A stretch of 64,000 bases of DNA, from NCBI RefSeq assembly GCF_003425685.1, contig NZ_QJKM01000010.1, positions 186,001 to 250,000 of the forward strand. The letters are read 5' to 3'. Within the stretch, counting starts at the first letter, position 1; each line of letters starts with the position of its first letter. Shown here piece by piece: positions 19,214 through 27,061 of this stretch. Under the pieces are notes generated by a model, which was given only the letters and a program-made list of their open reading frames with translations, did no database searches and had not been told where the DNA came from. The stretch is from Rhizobium terrae (GTDB lineage Bacteria; Pseudomonadota; Alphaproteobacteria; Rhizobiales; Rhizobiaceae). Made by a program: the position numbers and the translations under genes.

Positions 19214-19443
19214 CAGAACTGCCGGTACTTGGCGAGCGGCAGGCCGTGTTTTTCGATATATTCGTTTTCCGCCTGGATCGCTTCGGTGTTTTCGATCCGC
19301 CAAAGCCGCTCCTTCTCTGCCTTTATGGCGCTGGCAACCCCCTCCTCGGCGGCGCGGCTGATATTGATGTTCAACTCGCGCGCTTCCGACAACAGGCGGG
19401 AGTCGAGGGAGAGGTTGGCGGGTTTACGAACGGCTGACGGCAT
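19213..19443 (-). CDS. ccdA: CcdA-family antitoxin
   Basis: 76 residues. N-terminal ribbon-helix-helix region KPANLSLDSRLLSEARELNINISRAAEEG is the DNA-binding dimer; the C-terminal ENTEAIQAENEYIEKHGLPLAKYRQF matches the toxin-wrapping tail of CcdA. First gene of the ccdAB unit. Promoter and operator-like repeats are directly upstream. Confidence 0.92.
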   Translation of the reverse strand: MPSAVRKPANLSLDSRLLSEARELNINISRAAEEGVASAIKAEKERLWRIENTEAIQAENEYIEKHGLPLAKYRQF

Positions 19444-19461
19444 GGGAATTCCTCCACATCA

Positions 19462-19498
19462 TGCGCAAATTATATGCGCATCGGGCAAAACCGCAAGC
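19462..19498 (-). promoter_or_regulatory. ccdAB promoter with flanking TGCGCA repeats
   Basis: Minus-strand -10 TATAAT (19469-19474) with a -35-like TTGCGG 16 bp upstream. The -10 is flanked on both sides by TGCGCA (19462-19467 and 19475-19480), spaced 13 bp centre to centre, a likely CcdA/CcdAB autoregulatory operator. Confidence 0.6.
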
Positions 19499-19508
19499 GA
19501 AGCGGCGG

Positions 19509-20192
19509 CTACATCTCCACGACCTTGCCGCCCTCGATGGTGACGCGGCGGTCCATGCGGGCGGCGAGGTCGTGATTGTGGGTGGCTATGAGGGCGGCGA
19601 GACCCGACTGGCGCACCAGAGCTTCCAGCGCATCGAACACATAGGATGCGGTCTTCGGGTCGAGATTGCCGGTCGGCTCGTCGGCGAGAAGCACACGCGG
19701 CGCATTGGCGACGGCGCGGGCGATCGCCACACGCTGCTGTTCGCCGCCGGAAAGCTCGGACGGGCGGTGTTCGGCGCGATGGCCGATGCGCATGTAGTCC
19801 AGAAGCTGCCCCGCCCGCTCCTTCGCTTCCGCTTTGGAAAGGCCGGCAATGAGCTGCGGCATCATGATGTTCTCAATCGCCGAGAATTCCGGAAGCAGAT
19901 GGTGGAACTGATAGACGAAACCGATCTCCGCGCGGCGGATCGCGGTGCGCTCGCCATCGGCAAGGCCGTTGCAGGCGCGGCCGTCGACAAACACTTCGCC
20001 GCCATCGGGATGTTCGAGCAGGCCGGCGAGATGCAGCAGCGTCGACTTGCCGGTTCCCGAGGGGGCGACCAGCGCGACGATCTCGCCGGTCTTCAGCTCG
20101 AAATCCACTCCCTTCAGGATCGAAAGCGTGGTCTCGCCCTGGCCGTAGTGACGTTCGACGCCCGAGAGCTGCAAGACAGTTTTGCGTGCCAT
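19509..20192 (-). CDS. lolD: Lipoprotein-releasing ABC transporter ATPase
   Basis: 227 residues from ATG 20192. Walker A APSGTGKST (near residue 43), signature LSGGEQQR, Walker B LLADEPTGNLD and H-loop ATHNHDLA. The GNLD and LolD-typical LAGLLEHPDGGEV fit LolD, the ATPase that powers lipoprotein extraction from the inner membrane. It lies 13 bp after lolC. The upstream open extension overlaps lolC and is not used. Confidence 0.94.
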   Translation of the reverse strand: MARKTVLQLSGVERHYGQGETTLSILKGVDFELKTGEIVALVAPSGTGKSTLLHLAGLLEHPDGGEVFVDGRACNGLADGERTAIRRAEIGFVYQFHHLLPEFSAIENIMMPQLIAGLSKAEAKERAGQLLDYMRIGHRAEHRPSELSGGEQQRVAIARAVANAPRVLLADEPTGNLDPKTASYVFDALEALVRQSGLAALIATHNHDLAARMDRRVTIEGGKVVEM

Positions 20193-20205
20193 GAAGGATT
20201 TGGAC

Positions 20206-21513
20206 CTATTCGTATCGGAGGGCCTGGACGGGGTCGAGCCTGGAGGCCCGCCAGGCCGGCAGGATGGTCGCGATGAAGGAGAGCACCAGCGCCATGAGGA
20301 CGACGGACAGCGTTTCGCCAAAGCTCATCTCGGCCGGCAGCTGGCTCAGGAAATAGAGTTCCGGGTCGAAGAGGACGGTACCCGAGACCCACGAGAAAAA
20401 CTGGCGGATCGATTCGATGTTGAGACAGACGACCACGCCCAGCACCACACCGGCAAACGTTCCGACGATGCCGATCGCAGCACCCGTCATGAAGAAGATG
20501 CGCATGATCGCGCCCGCCCCCGCGCCCATGGTGCGCAGGATGGCGATATCGCTGCCCTTGTCCTTCACCAGCATGATGAGGCCGGAAATGATGTTGAGGG
20601 CGGCCACCAGCACGATCAGCGTCAGGATCATGAACATGACGTTGCGCTCCACCTGGAGGGCGGAGAAGAAGGTCTGGTTGCGCTGGCGCCAGTCGGTGAT
20701 GAAGATCTGCCTTCCGGCGGCGGCTTCCACCAGCGGACGCAGGCCGTCGACGTTGTCCGGGTTGTCGATGAAGAGCTCGATCGACTGGACGAGGCCATCG
20801 GCATTGAAATAGAGCTGCGATTCCTCGAGCGGCATGTAGATGATCGTCGCATCATATTCCGACATGCCGATCTCGAATATGCCCGATACCGGATAGGACT
20901 TGACGCGCGGGTTGACCCCCATGGGGGTCACGTCGCCTTCCGGGGAGATGAGGGTGATCTGGTCGCCGGCATTGAGGCCGAGCTGGGCTGCAAGCCGCGA
21001 ACCGACCAGCACGCCCTGGCCCGACGCAAAGCCGACCATATCTCCGAACTTGATGTTGCCGGCGACCTCGGTGAGCTTTTCGAGATCCTCCGGGCGGACA
21101 CCGCGGACGAGCGCCCCGGAACCCGCCCCGCCCCGGCCTGAGGCAAGCGTCTGGCCTTCCACCAGCGGCAGCGCCATCCTGACCCCCGGCACGGCGGAAA
21201 ATTTCTGGGTGAGCTCGGCATAATCGGTGAAGGGGCCATCGATCGGCTGGACGATCATATGGCCGTTGATGCCGAGGATGCGCGAGATGAGTTCGGTGCG
21301 GAAACCGTTCATGACCGCCATGACGATGATCAGCGTCGCCACGCCCAGCATGATGCCGACGAAGGAGAAACCGGCGATGACGGAAATGAAGGCTTCCTTG
21401 CGGCGGGAGCGCAGGTAACGCCAAGCCACCATCCGTTCGAAAGCCGAAAAAGGCCCGGCCGAGGGAGAGCGCCCCGCCTTTTCCGCCTCACCATTCGCCG
21501 CGACGCTTGCCAT
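20206..21513 (-). CDS. lolC: Lipoprotein-releasing ABC transporter permease LolC/E
   Basis: 435 residues. One N-terminal membrane helix (about 45-70), a large periplasmic domain, and three C-terminal helices (about 290-400), the FtsX-like topology. N-terminal FERMVAWRYLRSRRKEAFISVIAGFSFVGIMLGV is diagnostic of LolC/LolE. Alphaproteobacteria usually have a single LolC/E (LolF-like) protein rather than separate LolC and LolE. Operon proS-lolC-lolD. Confidence 0.93.
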   Translation of the reverse strand: MASVAANGEAEKAGRSPSAGPFSAFERMVAWRYLRSRRKEAFISVIAGFSFVGIMLGVATLIIVMAVMNGFRTELISRILGINGHMIVQPIDGPFTDYAELTQKFSAVPGVRMALPLVEGQTLASGRGGAGSGALVRGVRPEDLEKLTEVAGNIKFGDMVGFASGQGVLVGSRLAAQLGLNAGDQITLISPEGDVTPMGVNPRVKSYPVSGIFEIGMSEYDATIIYMPLEESQLYFNADGLVQSIELFIDNPDNVDGLRPLVEAAAGRQIFITDWRQRNQTFFSALQVERNVMFMILTLIVLVAALNIISGLIMLVKDKGSDIAILRTMGAGAGAIMRIFFMTGAAIGIVGTFAGVVLGVVVCLNIESIRQFFSWVSGTVLFDPELYFLSQLPAEMSFGETLSVVLMALVLSFIATILPAWRASRLDPVQALRYE

Positions 21514-21620
21514 GCCGTCTCCTCAAGCCTGCCTATCTCTGTCTGTCGCAATTCCGGACGAAAAGCCTGGTCCTTTTCCCGGAAATGCTCCACGCATATC
21601 CGACCCGGCAGCCTGCCGGA

Positions 21621-22946
21621 TCAGCGCCCGGCAAGCTTGTTCATGGCCGCCTCGACGGTCAGCGTTTCGCGCTCGCCCGTCCTGCGGTCCTTGACCTCCA
21701 CTTCGCCGGCTGCGGCGGAGCGGGGGCCGACGATCACCTGGAAGGGCACGCCGATGAGATCGGCGGTCGCGAACTTCGTGCCGGCGCGCTCATCCGTATC
21801 GTCGTAGAGCACGTCCCTGCCGATCGTCGTGAAGCCGCCGTAGAGCGTCTCCGAAATCCGGTCGCAGGACTCGTCACCGGGCTTCATATTGATGACCACG
21901 ACGTCGAAGGGCGCGACGGAGGCCGGCCAGATGATTCCGTTCTCATCATGCGATGCTTCGATGATGGCGGGAACAAGGCGGGTCGGGCCGATGCCGTAGG
22001 ACCCCATGTGGACAAGGTGTTCCTTGCCGTCCGGCCCCTGCACCTTGGCGCCCATCGGCTCGGAATATTTGGTGCCGAAATAGAAGATGTGGCCGACTTC
22101 GATGCCGCGGGCCGAGAGACGATCCTCTTCCGGAATGGCGTTGAAGGCTTCCTCGTCATGCATTTCCGAGGTCGCGGCATAGACCGAGGTCCATTTGTCG
22201 AAGATCGCCTGCAGCGCCTCGACGTCGTCGAAATTGGTGTCGACGCCGGGAATGTCGAAATTCACGAAATCCTTGTGGGAAAAGACTTCCGACTCGCCGG
22301 TCTCGGCCAGGATGATGAATTCGTGGGACAGGTTGCCGCCGATCGGGCCGGTATCGGCGCGCATCGGAATGGCCCGCAGGCCAAGCCTGGAGAAGGTGCG
22401 CAGATAGGCGGTGAACATCCTGCGATAGGCGTGCTCGGCGCCCTCCTTCGTCAGGTCGAAGGAATAGGCGTCCTTCATCAGGAATTCGCGCGAGCGCATG
22501 GTGCCGAAGCGCGGACGGATCTCGTCGCGGAACTTCAGCTGGATGTGATAGAGATTGAGCGGCAGGTTCTTGTAGGATTTGACGTAGGACCGGAAAATGT
22601 CGGTGATCATCTCCTCGTTGGTGGGGCCGTAGAGCATCGGCCGGTCCTGCCGGTCCTTGATGCGCAGCATTTCCTTGCCATAGGCGTCGTAACGGCCGCT
22701 TTCCTGCCATAGCTCGGCGGATTGCAGGGTCGGCATGATGAGCTCGATCGCGCCCGACCGGTTCTGCTCCTCGCGGATGATCGCGTTGACCTTGTCGAGC
22801 ACCCGCTTGCCGAGCGGCAGCCAGGAATAAATGCCCTGGCTCTGCTGGCGGATCATGCCGGCACGCAGCATCAGCCGGTGCGAGACGATTTCCGCCTCCT
22901 TGGGGTTTTCCTTTAGGATAGGCATAAAATAGCGGGAAAGGCGCAT
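21621..22946 (-). CDS. proS: Prolyl-tRNA synthetase (short alphaproteobacterial type)
   Basis: 441 residues from ATG 22946 (MRLSRYFMPILKENPKEAEI). Class II motifs: motif 1 region GIYSWLPLGKRVLDKV, motif 2 RDEIRPRFGTMRSREFLMKDAYSF, motif 3 MGSYGIGPTRL. The large INS editing domain of E. coli ProRS is absent, as in other alphaproteobacteria, so Ala-tRNA(Pro) clearing must come from a trans factor. Longer frame upstream is untranslated leader. Confidence 0.95.
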   Translation of the reverse strand: MRLSRYFMPILKENPKEAEIVSHRLMLRAGMIRQQSQGIYSWLPLGKRVLDKVNAIIREEQNRSGAIELIMPTLQSAELWQESGRYDAYGKEMLRIKDRQDRPMLYGPTNEEMITDIFRSYVKSYKNLPLNLYHIQLKFRDEIRPRFGTMRSREFLMKDAYSFDLTKEGAEHAYRRMFTAYLRTFSRLGLRAIPMRADTGPIGGNLSHEFIILAETGESEVFSHKDFVNFDIPGVDTNFDDVEALQAIFDKWTSVYAATSEMHDEEAFNAIPEEDRLSARGIEVGHIFYFGTKYSEPMGAKVQGPDGKEHLVHMGSYGIGPTRLVPAIIEASHDENGIIWPASVAPFDVVVINMKPGDESCDRISETLYGGFTTIGRDVLYDDTDERAGTKFATADLIGVPFQVIVGPRSAAAGEVEVKDRRTGERETLTVEAAMNKLAGR

Positions 22947-23224
22947 CGAGATTTCCGAGGTTGCCGGGCCGGTCCCTGGAACGACGGGAATCGGCCATTT
23001 CTTGAACGATATGGCCTGGGTACATAGCCGTTCCGGGCTTTGATGGGAACCCGCTCCCACAGGAATCGCACTGGGAACCGCGATTCAGCCGGCAACGACA
23101 AATCGGCAAAAAGCGGGGATTTCGTGGCAAACGTGCGACATTTATGTCAACTGAAAAATTTTATCGAACTGTGTCAAAAATACAAAAAAACTGGGTGACA
23201 AAGCCCATCTGTTGGGCTACGGTC

Positions 23225-23379
23225 AGCTCACAAAACAGGCAAGGAGTTCAAATTCTTGCCATTTCGCGGTCAAGTCTTGGGAGGATCAGATCTTAGGCGC
23301 GCTCGTTCGCTGCCCCGGCAACGGTTAAGGATCACGCGATACTAAAAACAAGGCCTAACCGCCTTGTTTTTTTTTGCTT
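23225..23379 (+). ncRNA. Putative orphan small RNA
   Basis: A strong terminator with no gene upstream implies a short plus-strand transcript. A possible promoter has -35 GTGACA (23195-23200), 17-bp spacer and -10 TACGGT (23218-23223). Near the 5' end GGCAAG (23238-23243) pairs with CTTGCC (23255-23260). There is no reading frame with a ribosome binding site. About 150 nt. Identity with a named rhizobial sRNA family cannot be checked here. Confidence 0.45.
23345..23379 (+). terminator. Strong rho-independent terminator
   Basis: Perfect 10-bp stem AAAACAAGGC (23345-23354) / GCCTTGTTTT (23361-23370), 6-base loop, continuing into an uninterrupted T-run to 23375. Confidence 0.85.
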
Positions 23380-23488
23380 TCTCGACGGCATACAGCTCTC
23401 AAGGCGGCTGCCCGCCTTCCCGATCAGGCCATTCGCTTCCGGCGCTCCTATGCCCTCGAATGATGACAGGCAGATGACATTTCCGCGT

Positions 23489-23758
23489 CTATTCGAAGCT
23501 CGGAACGATATTGGGAATGTCGGCGATGCCGAAGCCCAGATAACTCGACATAAAATGGTAAGCTGCGTAAAGCACGGCGGAGATCACGGTCGTCATGAGA
23601 ACCACGCGGCCGCCCCGAAACTTCGTCGGCGCGCTTTCCACCGTGCCGTTCGTCACCTCCCCATCATCCTGCTGGCTGCGATAACCGAGCGGCAGCACGA
23701 TGAAGAGCACGGTCCACCAGATGATGAAATAGATGGCGGCGACCGTCAGCAGCGACAT
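23489..23758 (-). CDS. DUF1467 family membrane protein
   Basis: 89 residues from ATG 23758 (MSLLTVAAIYFIIWWTVLFI). Two hydrophobic helices (about 3-25 and 50-75) separated by a polar loop with RSQQDDGEVTNGTVESAP. This matches the DUF1467 family, found next to mce and proS in many alphaproteobacteria; function unknown. The open frame extends 20 residues upstream without conserved sequence. Confidence 0.87.
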   Translation of the reverse strand: MSLLTVAAIYFIIWWTVLFIVLPLGYRSQQDDGEVTNGTVESAPTKFRGGRVVLMTTVISAVLYAAYHFMSSYLGFGIADIPNIVPSFE

Positions 23759-23984
23759 GGATTGGTTTCCGGTTTCGTCAGAGAGCGGCCTTATAGGCCG
23801 AAAGGCGGCAAAGCTCAAACCGCCCGATGCGGACGCGATGCCGCACCTTGCGAAAGTGATTCCGGAAGGTGGGGTAAGGCATTGAGGTTGTTTGTATTAA
23901 GGGTGCGGCAGTTGGCGCGGCTTATTACCTTGAACGTCAGTTGTGCCGGAGCGTGGGCAGATTCTCCTTGGAACTACCCCGGCC

Positions 23985-24389
23985 TCAGACCTGCTCAAGC
24001 TCGACCAGCGTACCGTTGAAATCCTTGGGATGCAGGAAGAGAACGGGCTTTCCATGCGCACCGGTTTTGGGATTGCCGTCCCCGAGCACGCGAGCACCGG
24101 CGGCCCTGAGGCTGTCGCGGGCGACGATGATATCGTCCACCTCGTAGCAGATGTGATGCATCCCGCCGAAAGGACTTTTCTCCAGGAAGGCGGCAATCGG
24201 CGAGTTCTCGCCCAAAGGTTCGAGCAGTTCCACCTTGGTGTTGGGAAGTTCAACGAACACCACCGTCACGCCGTGCTCCGGGAGTGCCTGCGCCTGGGAA
24301 ACACGGGCGCCGAGCGTATCGCGATAGATCGCGGTGGCGGCGGCCAGATCCGGCACGGCGATGGCGATGTGATTGACGCGTCCGAGCAT
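23985..24389 (-). CDS. mce: Methylmalonyl-CoA epimerase
   Basis: 134 residues from ATG 24389 (MLGRVNHIAIAVPDLAAATA). Two vicinal-oxygen-chelate repeats; metal ligands are H7 (VNHIAIAV), E in FVELPNTKVELLEPL, H in GGMHHICYEV and E near the C-terminus (GTLVELEQV). Interconverts (2R)- and (2S)-methylmalonyl-CoA in propionyl-CoA catabolism. Downstream of RNase J and the palindromic element. Confidence 0.92.
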   Translation of the reverse strand: MLGRVNHIAIAVPDLAAATAIYRDTLGARVSQAQALPEHGVTVVFVELPNTKVELLEPLGENSPIAAFLEKSPFGGMHHICYEVDDIIVARDSLRAAGARVLGDGNPKTGAHGKPVLFLHPKDFNGTLVELEQV

Positions 24390-24420
24390 GTGTCCTCCTT
24401 TGGGAACTGTAACCATTCCC

Positions 24421-24599
24421 GCCCCCTCACCTGAAAAATCTAGCATTTAGCCTCCGGCTAAGATGCTGATTTTTCGTCCTCTCCCGCAAGGGGGTAGGCT
24501 GGGACAGCGCCTGCGCTCCTATCTCTCCCCCTGCGGGAGAGAAAGCGGTTTCTAACACTTAGCCAAAGGCTAAGTGTTAGAAACCGCAAGTGAGGGGGC
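24421..24599. repeat. Palindromic intergenic element (RIME-like)
   Basis: 179-bp element bounded by near-inverted ends, GCCCCCTCAC at 24421 and GTGAGGGGGC ending at 24599. Inside it are a 20-bp perfect inverted repeat with AAA loop (arms 24545-24564 and 24568-24587, starting GCGGTTTCTAACACTTAGCC), a second imperfect hairpin with the same TTAGCC/GGCTAA core (about 24434-24474), and CTCCCGCAAGGGGG/CCCCCTGCGGGAG arms. This structure is that of dispersed rhizobial intergenic mosaic elements; family membership needs a search. Confidence 0.75.
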
Positions 24600-24612
24600 C
24601 GCCCCTCGCTCC

Positions 24613-26280
24613 TCACACCCGCGTCACGAACACCGTCACCACCGGCTTTTTGCCCCAAGCCTCGTTGGCGGCGGCGCGGACGGCGCGGCGGATCGCTTCG
24701 CGGACCATGTCGAGATCCTTGCGGCGTGCGCGCGGAATGCTTTCGACGGCGCCGAGCACCGCATCATAAAGGGTATCCTCCATGTCCTCGCCCTCATCGT
24801 CGAATTCCGGCAGGCCGAAGGCGACGAGGTCCGGATCCGTCACGAAGTCATAGCGGTTGTCGAGCAGCACGTTGACGGCGACATGTCCGACATAGGCGAG
24901 CTTGCGGCGATCGCCGATGCCCATTTCCTCGAAATCGCCGATCAGCTTGCCGTCCTTGAAGATGCGGCCATGGGGCGCCGCGTCGATGACTTCCGCCGGA
25001 CCGGGCGCCAGGCGCAGCATGTCGCCGTTGCGGACGCGCGGAATGGTCTTGATGCCGGCGGATGCGCCGAGCTCCGCCTGCGCCGTCAGATGCGCCGCCT
25101 CGCCGTGCACCGGCACGAGGATCTGCGGCCGGGTCCACTCATACATCTTGAGAAGCTCGTTGCGGCGCGGATGGCCGGAGACGTGCACCAGCGCGTCGCC
25201 ATCGCTCACCACCTTGACGCCCTGCTCGATCAGGCCGTTCTTGATCTCGAGGATCGCCTTTTCGTTGCCAGGAATGGTGCGCGAGGAGAAGACAACCGTA
25301 TCGCCCGAGGTCAGTGCCACATTGCGCATCTCGTCGCGGGCGATCTTGGCAAGCGCGGCGCGCGGCTCGCCCTGGCTGCCGGTAAGGATGACGACGATCT
25401 TGTCGCGCGGGATATAGCCGTATTCGTCCTCGGCGATGAAGGGTTTCAGGCCTTCCATGATGCCGATATCACGGGCGACGTCGACGACGCGCTTCAGCGA
25501 CGAACCGAGGAGCAGTACTTCGCGGCCGGCGGCTTCGGCGGCCTGAGCGATGGAGCGGATGCGGCCGACATTGGACGAAAACGTGGTGATCGCCACCCTG
25601 CCCTCGGCGGCCTCGATGATCTGGCGCAGGCCTTCCGACACTTCCTCCTCGGAGGGCGAAACACCCTCGCGCATGGAATTGGTCGAGTCGCACATCAGCG
25701 CCAGCACGCCCTCGTCGCCGAGCTTGCGGAAGCGCGTCTCGTCGGTGAGCGGGCCGAGCGACGGCGCATGATCGATCTTCCAGTCGCCGGTATGGACCAC
25801 GTTGCCGAGCGGCGTGCGGATGACCAGCGACATGGGCTCGGGGATGGAGTGGTTGACGCCGACGGCCTCGATCTCGAACGGACCCACATTGATCCTGTCG
25901 CCGGCCTTGAAGATCGTCACCGGGATCTCGGCGCGCGAGCCTTCGTAATCGCGCTTCGCCTCCAGCATGCCGGCGGTGAAGGGCGACGCATAGACCGGCA
26001 CGTTGAGGCCGGGCCACAGGTCGTTCATCGCACCGTAATGATCCTCATGGGCGTGGGTGATGATCATCGCCTTGAGGTTGTTGCGCTGGTTCGCGAGATA
26101 GCGGATATCCGGCAGCACGAGATCGACGCCCGGCAGCTCCGGCCCCGGGAAGGTGACGCCGCAATCGACCATGATCCACTGGCGCTTCTCCGGCGTTCCG
26201 TAGCCGTAGAGGGCGAGGTTCATGCCGATCTCGCCCACGCCGCCGAGCGGCAGAAACACCAGTTCTTCTTGGTTGGCCAT
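24613..26280 (-). CDS. rnj: Ribonuclease J
   Basis: 555 residues. Metallo-beta-lactamase fold with zinc motif HAHEDHYGAM (near residue 74), beta-CASP motifs including SGHPRR and PVHGEAAHL, and a C-terminal dimerisation domain. RNase J acts as 5'-3' exonuclease and endonuclease in mRNA and rRNA maturation; alphaproteobacteria carry it alongside RNase E. 8 bp downstream of birA, so part of the birA-rnj unit at the end of the nuo operon. Confidence 0.94.
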   Translation of the reverse strand: MANQEELVFLPLGGVGEIGMNLALYGYGTPEKRQWIMVDCGVTFPGPELPGVDLVLPDIRYLANQRNNLKAMIITHAHEDHYGAMNDLWPGLNVPVYASPFTAGMLEAKRDYEGSRAEIPVTIFKAGDRINVGPFEIEAVGVNHSIPEPMSLVIRTPLGNVVHTGDWKIDHAPSLGPLTDETRFRKLGDEGVLALMCDSTNSMREGVSPSEEEVSEGLRQIIEAAEGRVAITTFSSNVGRIRSIAQAAEAAGREVLLLGSSLKRVVDVARDIGIMEGLKPFIAEDEYGYIPRDKIVVILTGSQGEPRAALAKIARDEMRNVALTSGDTVVFSSRTIPGNEKAILEIKNGLIEQGVKVVSDGDALVHVSGHPRRNELLKMYEWTRPQILVPVHGEAAHLTAQAELGASAGIKTIPRVRNGDMLRLAPGPAEVIDAAPHGRIFKDGKLIGDFEEMGIGDRRKLAYVGHVAVNVLLDNRYDFVTDPDLVAFGLPEFDDEGEDMEDTLYDAVLGAVESIPRARRKDLDMVREAIRRAVRAAANEAWGKKPVVTVFVTRV

Positions 26281-26288
26281 ATCTTTGT

Positions 26289-27059
26289 CTATTCCATTCT
26301 TTGAAAAAACACATCACCGGCGGCGATCGGAAGAGCCGCGCCCAGCCCGGTGTCGAGCAGCAGAAATCCTTTGTCATCGATACCTGCGAATGTGCCAACA
26401 AGCGAGCGGTCCGGCAGGTTCACGGTGATTTTTTCGCCGATGCCGCAGGCGACCTCGCGCCAGCGGTGGCTGATCTCCGCGGTGCCACGGCCTTCGTCCC
26501 ATGATTCCAGAACCTCGACCATCTCCCTGAAAAGATGGGCGAAAAGCTCGTCGGGCGAGATGTTGGCGCCGTGGTCGGCAAGCCGGGTCACGGCATAGGC
26601 CGGGTTATCCGGCATATGGCGGATATTGATGCCGATGCCGATGACAAGCGCGCGGCGGCCCTCCGGCAGGCCCTCGCCTTCCAACAGGATACCACAGGTC
26701 TTGCGGCGGCCGATCAAAACATCGTTTGGCCATTTTACTTCCAGCGGGTCGCCGCCCGGCGGCAAGACCGCGCGGATGGCCGCGTGCACGGCGACGGCAA
26801 CGGCAAGCGGCAGCGACGCGATGCGTTCGGGCGGTGCGGGATCGATCAGCAGCAGGGAGGCGTAGAGATTGCCGGGCTCCGACGTCCAGGCACGGCCGCG
26901 ACGGCCGCGGCCGGCGAGCTGGCGGGTGGCGGTGAGCCACAACAAACCGGAATCGCCCGCGCGGGCGCGGGCGAGACATTCGCTATTGGTGGAGCCGACT
27001 TCATCAAGCGCTTCGTGGCGAAACGCATCGAGCGAGAAACGGCCGCGTCTTCCGATCAT
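26289..27059 (-). CDS. birA: Biotin--[acetyl-CoA-carboxylase] ligase
   Basis: 256 residues from ATG 27059. Catalytic core only: EVGSTNSECL, biotin-adenylate loop GRGRRGRAWTSEPGNLYASLLL, KWPNDVLIGRRKTCGILLE and C-terminal SH3-like domain. The N-terminal helix-turn-helix of the E. coli repressor form is missing, so it is a ligase without DNA binding. Starts 2 bp after nuoN stop, the conserved alphaproteobacterial nuoN-birA-rnj arrangement. Confidence 0.93.
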   Translation of the reverse strand: MIGRRGRFSLDAFRHEALDEVGSTNSECLARARAGDSGLLWLTATRQLAGRGRRGRAWTSEPGNLYASLLLIDPAPPERIASLPLAVAVAVHAAIRAVLPPGGDPLEVKWPNDVLIGRRKTCGILLEGEGLPEGRRALVIGIGINIRHMPDNPAYAVTRLADHGANISPDELFAHLFREMVEVLESWDEGRGTAEISHRWREVACGIGEKITVNLPDRSLVGTFAGIDDKGFLLLDTGLGAALPIAAGDVFFQRME

Positions 27060-27061
27060 CC

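Larger units (their letters stand above)
22947..23488. other. Intergenic region with probable small RNA
   Basis: About 540 bp between proS and the DUF1467 gene. The first 200 bp is the proS leader/promoter region. The rest holds a probable plus-strand small RNA ending in a strong terminator (separate entries). Confidence 0.5.
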
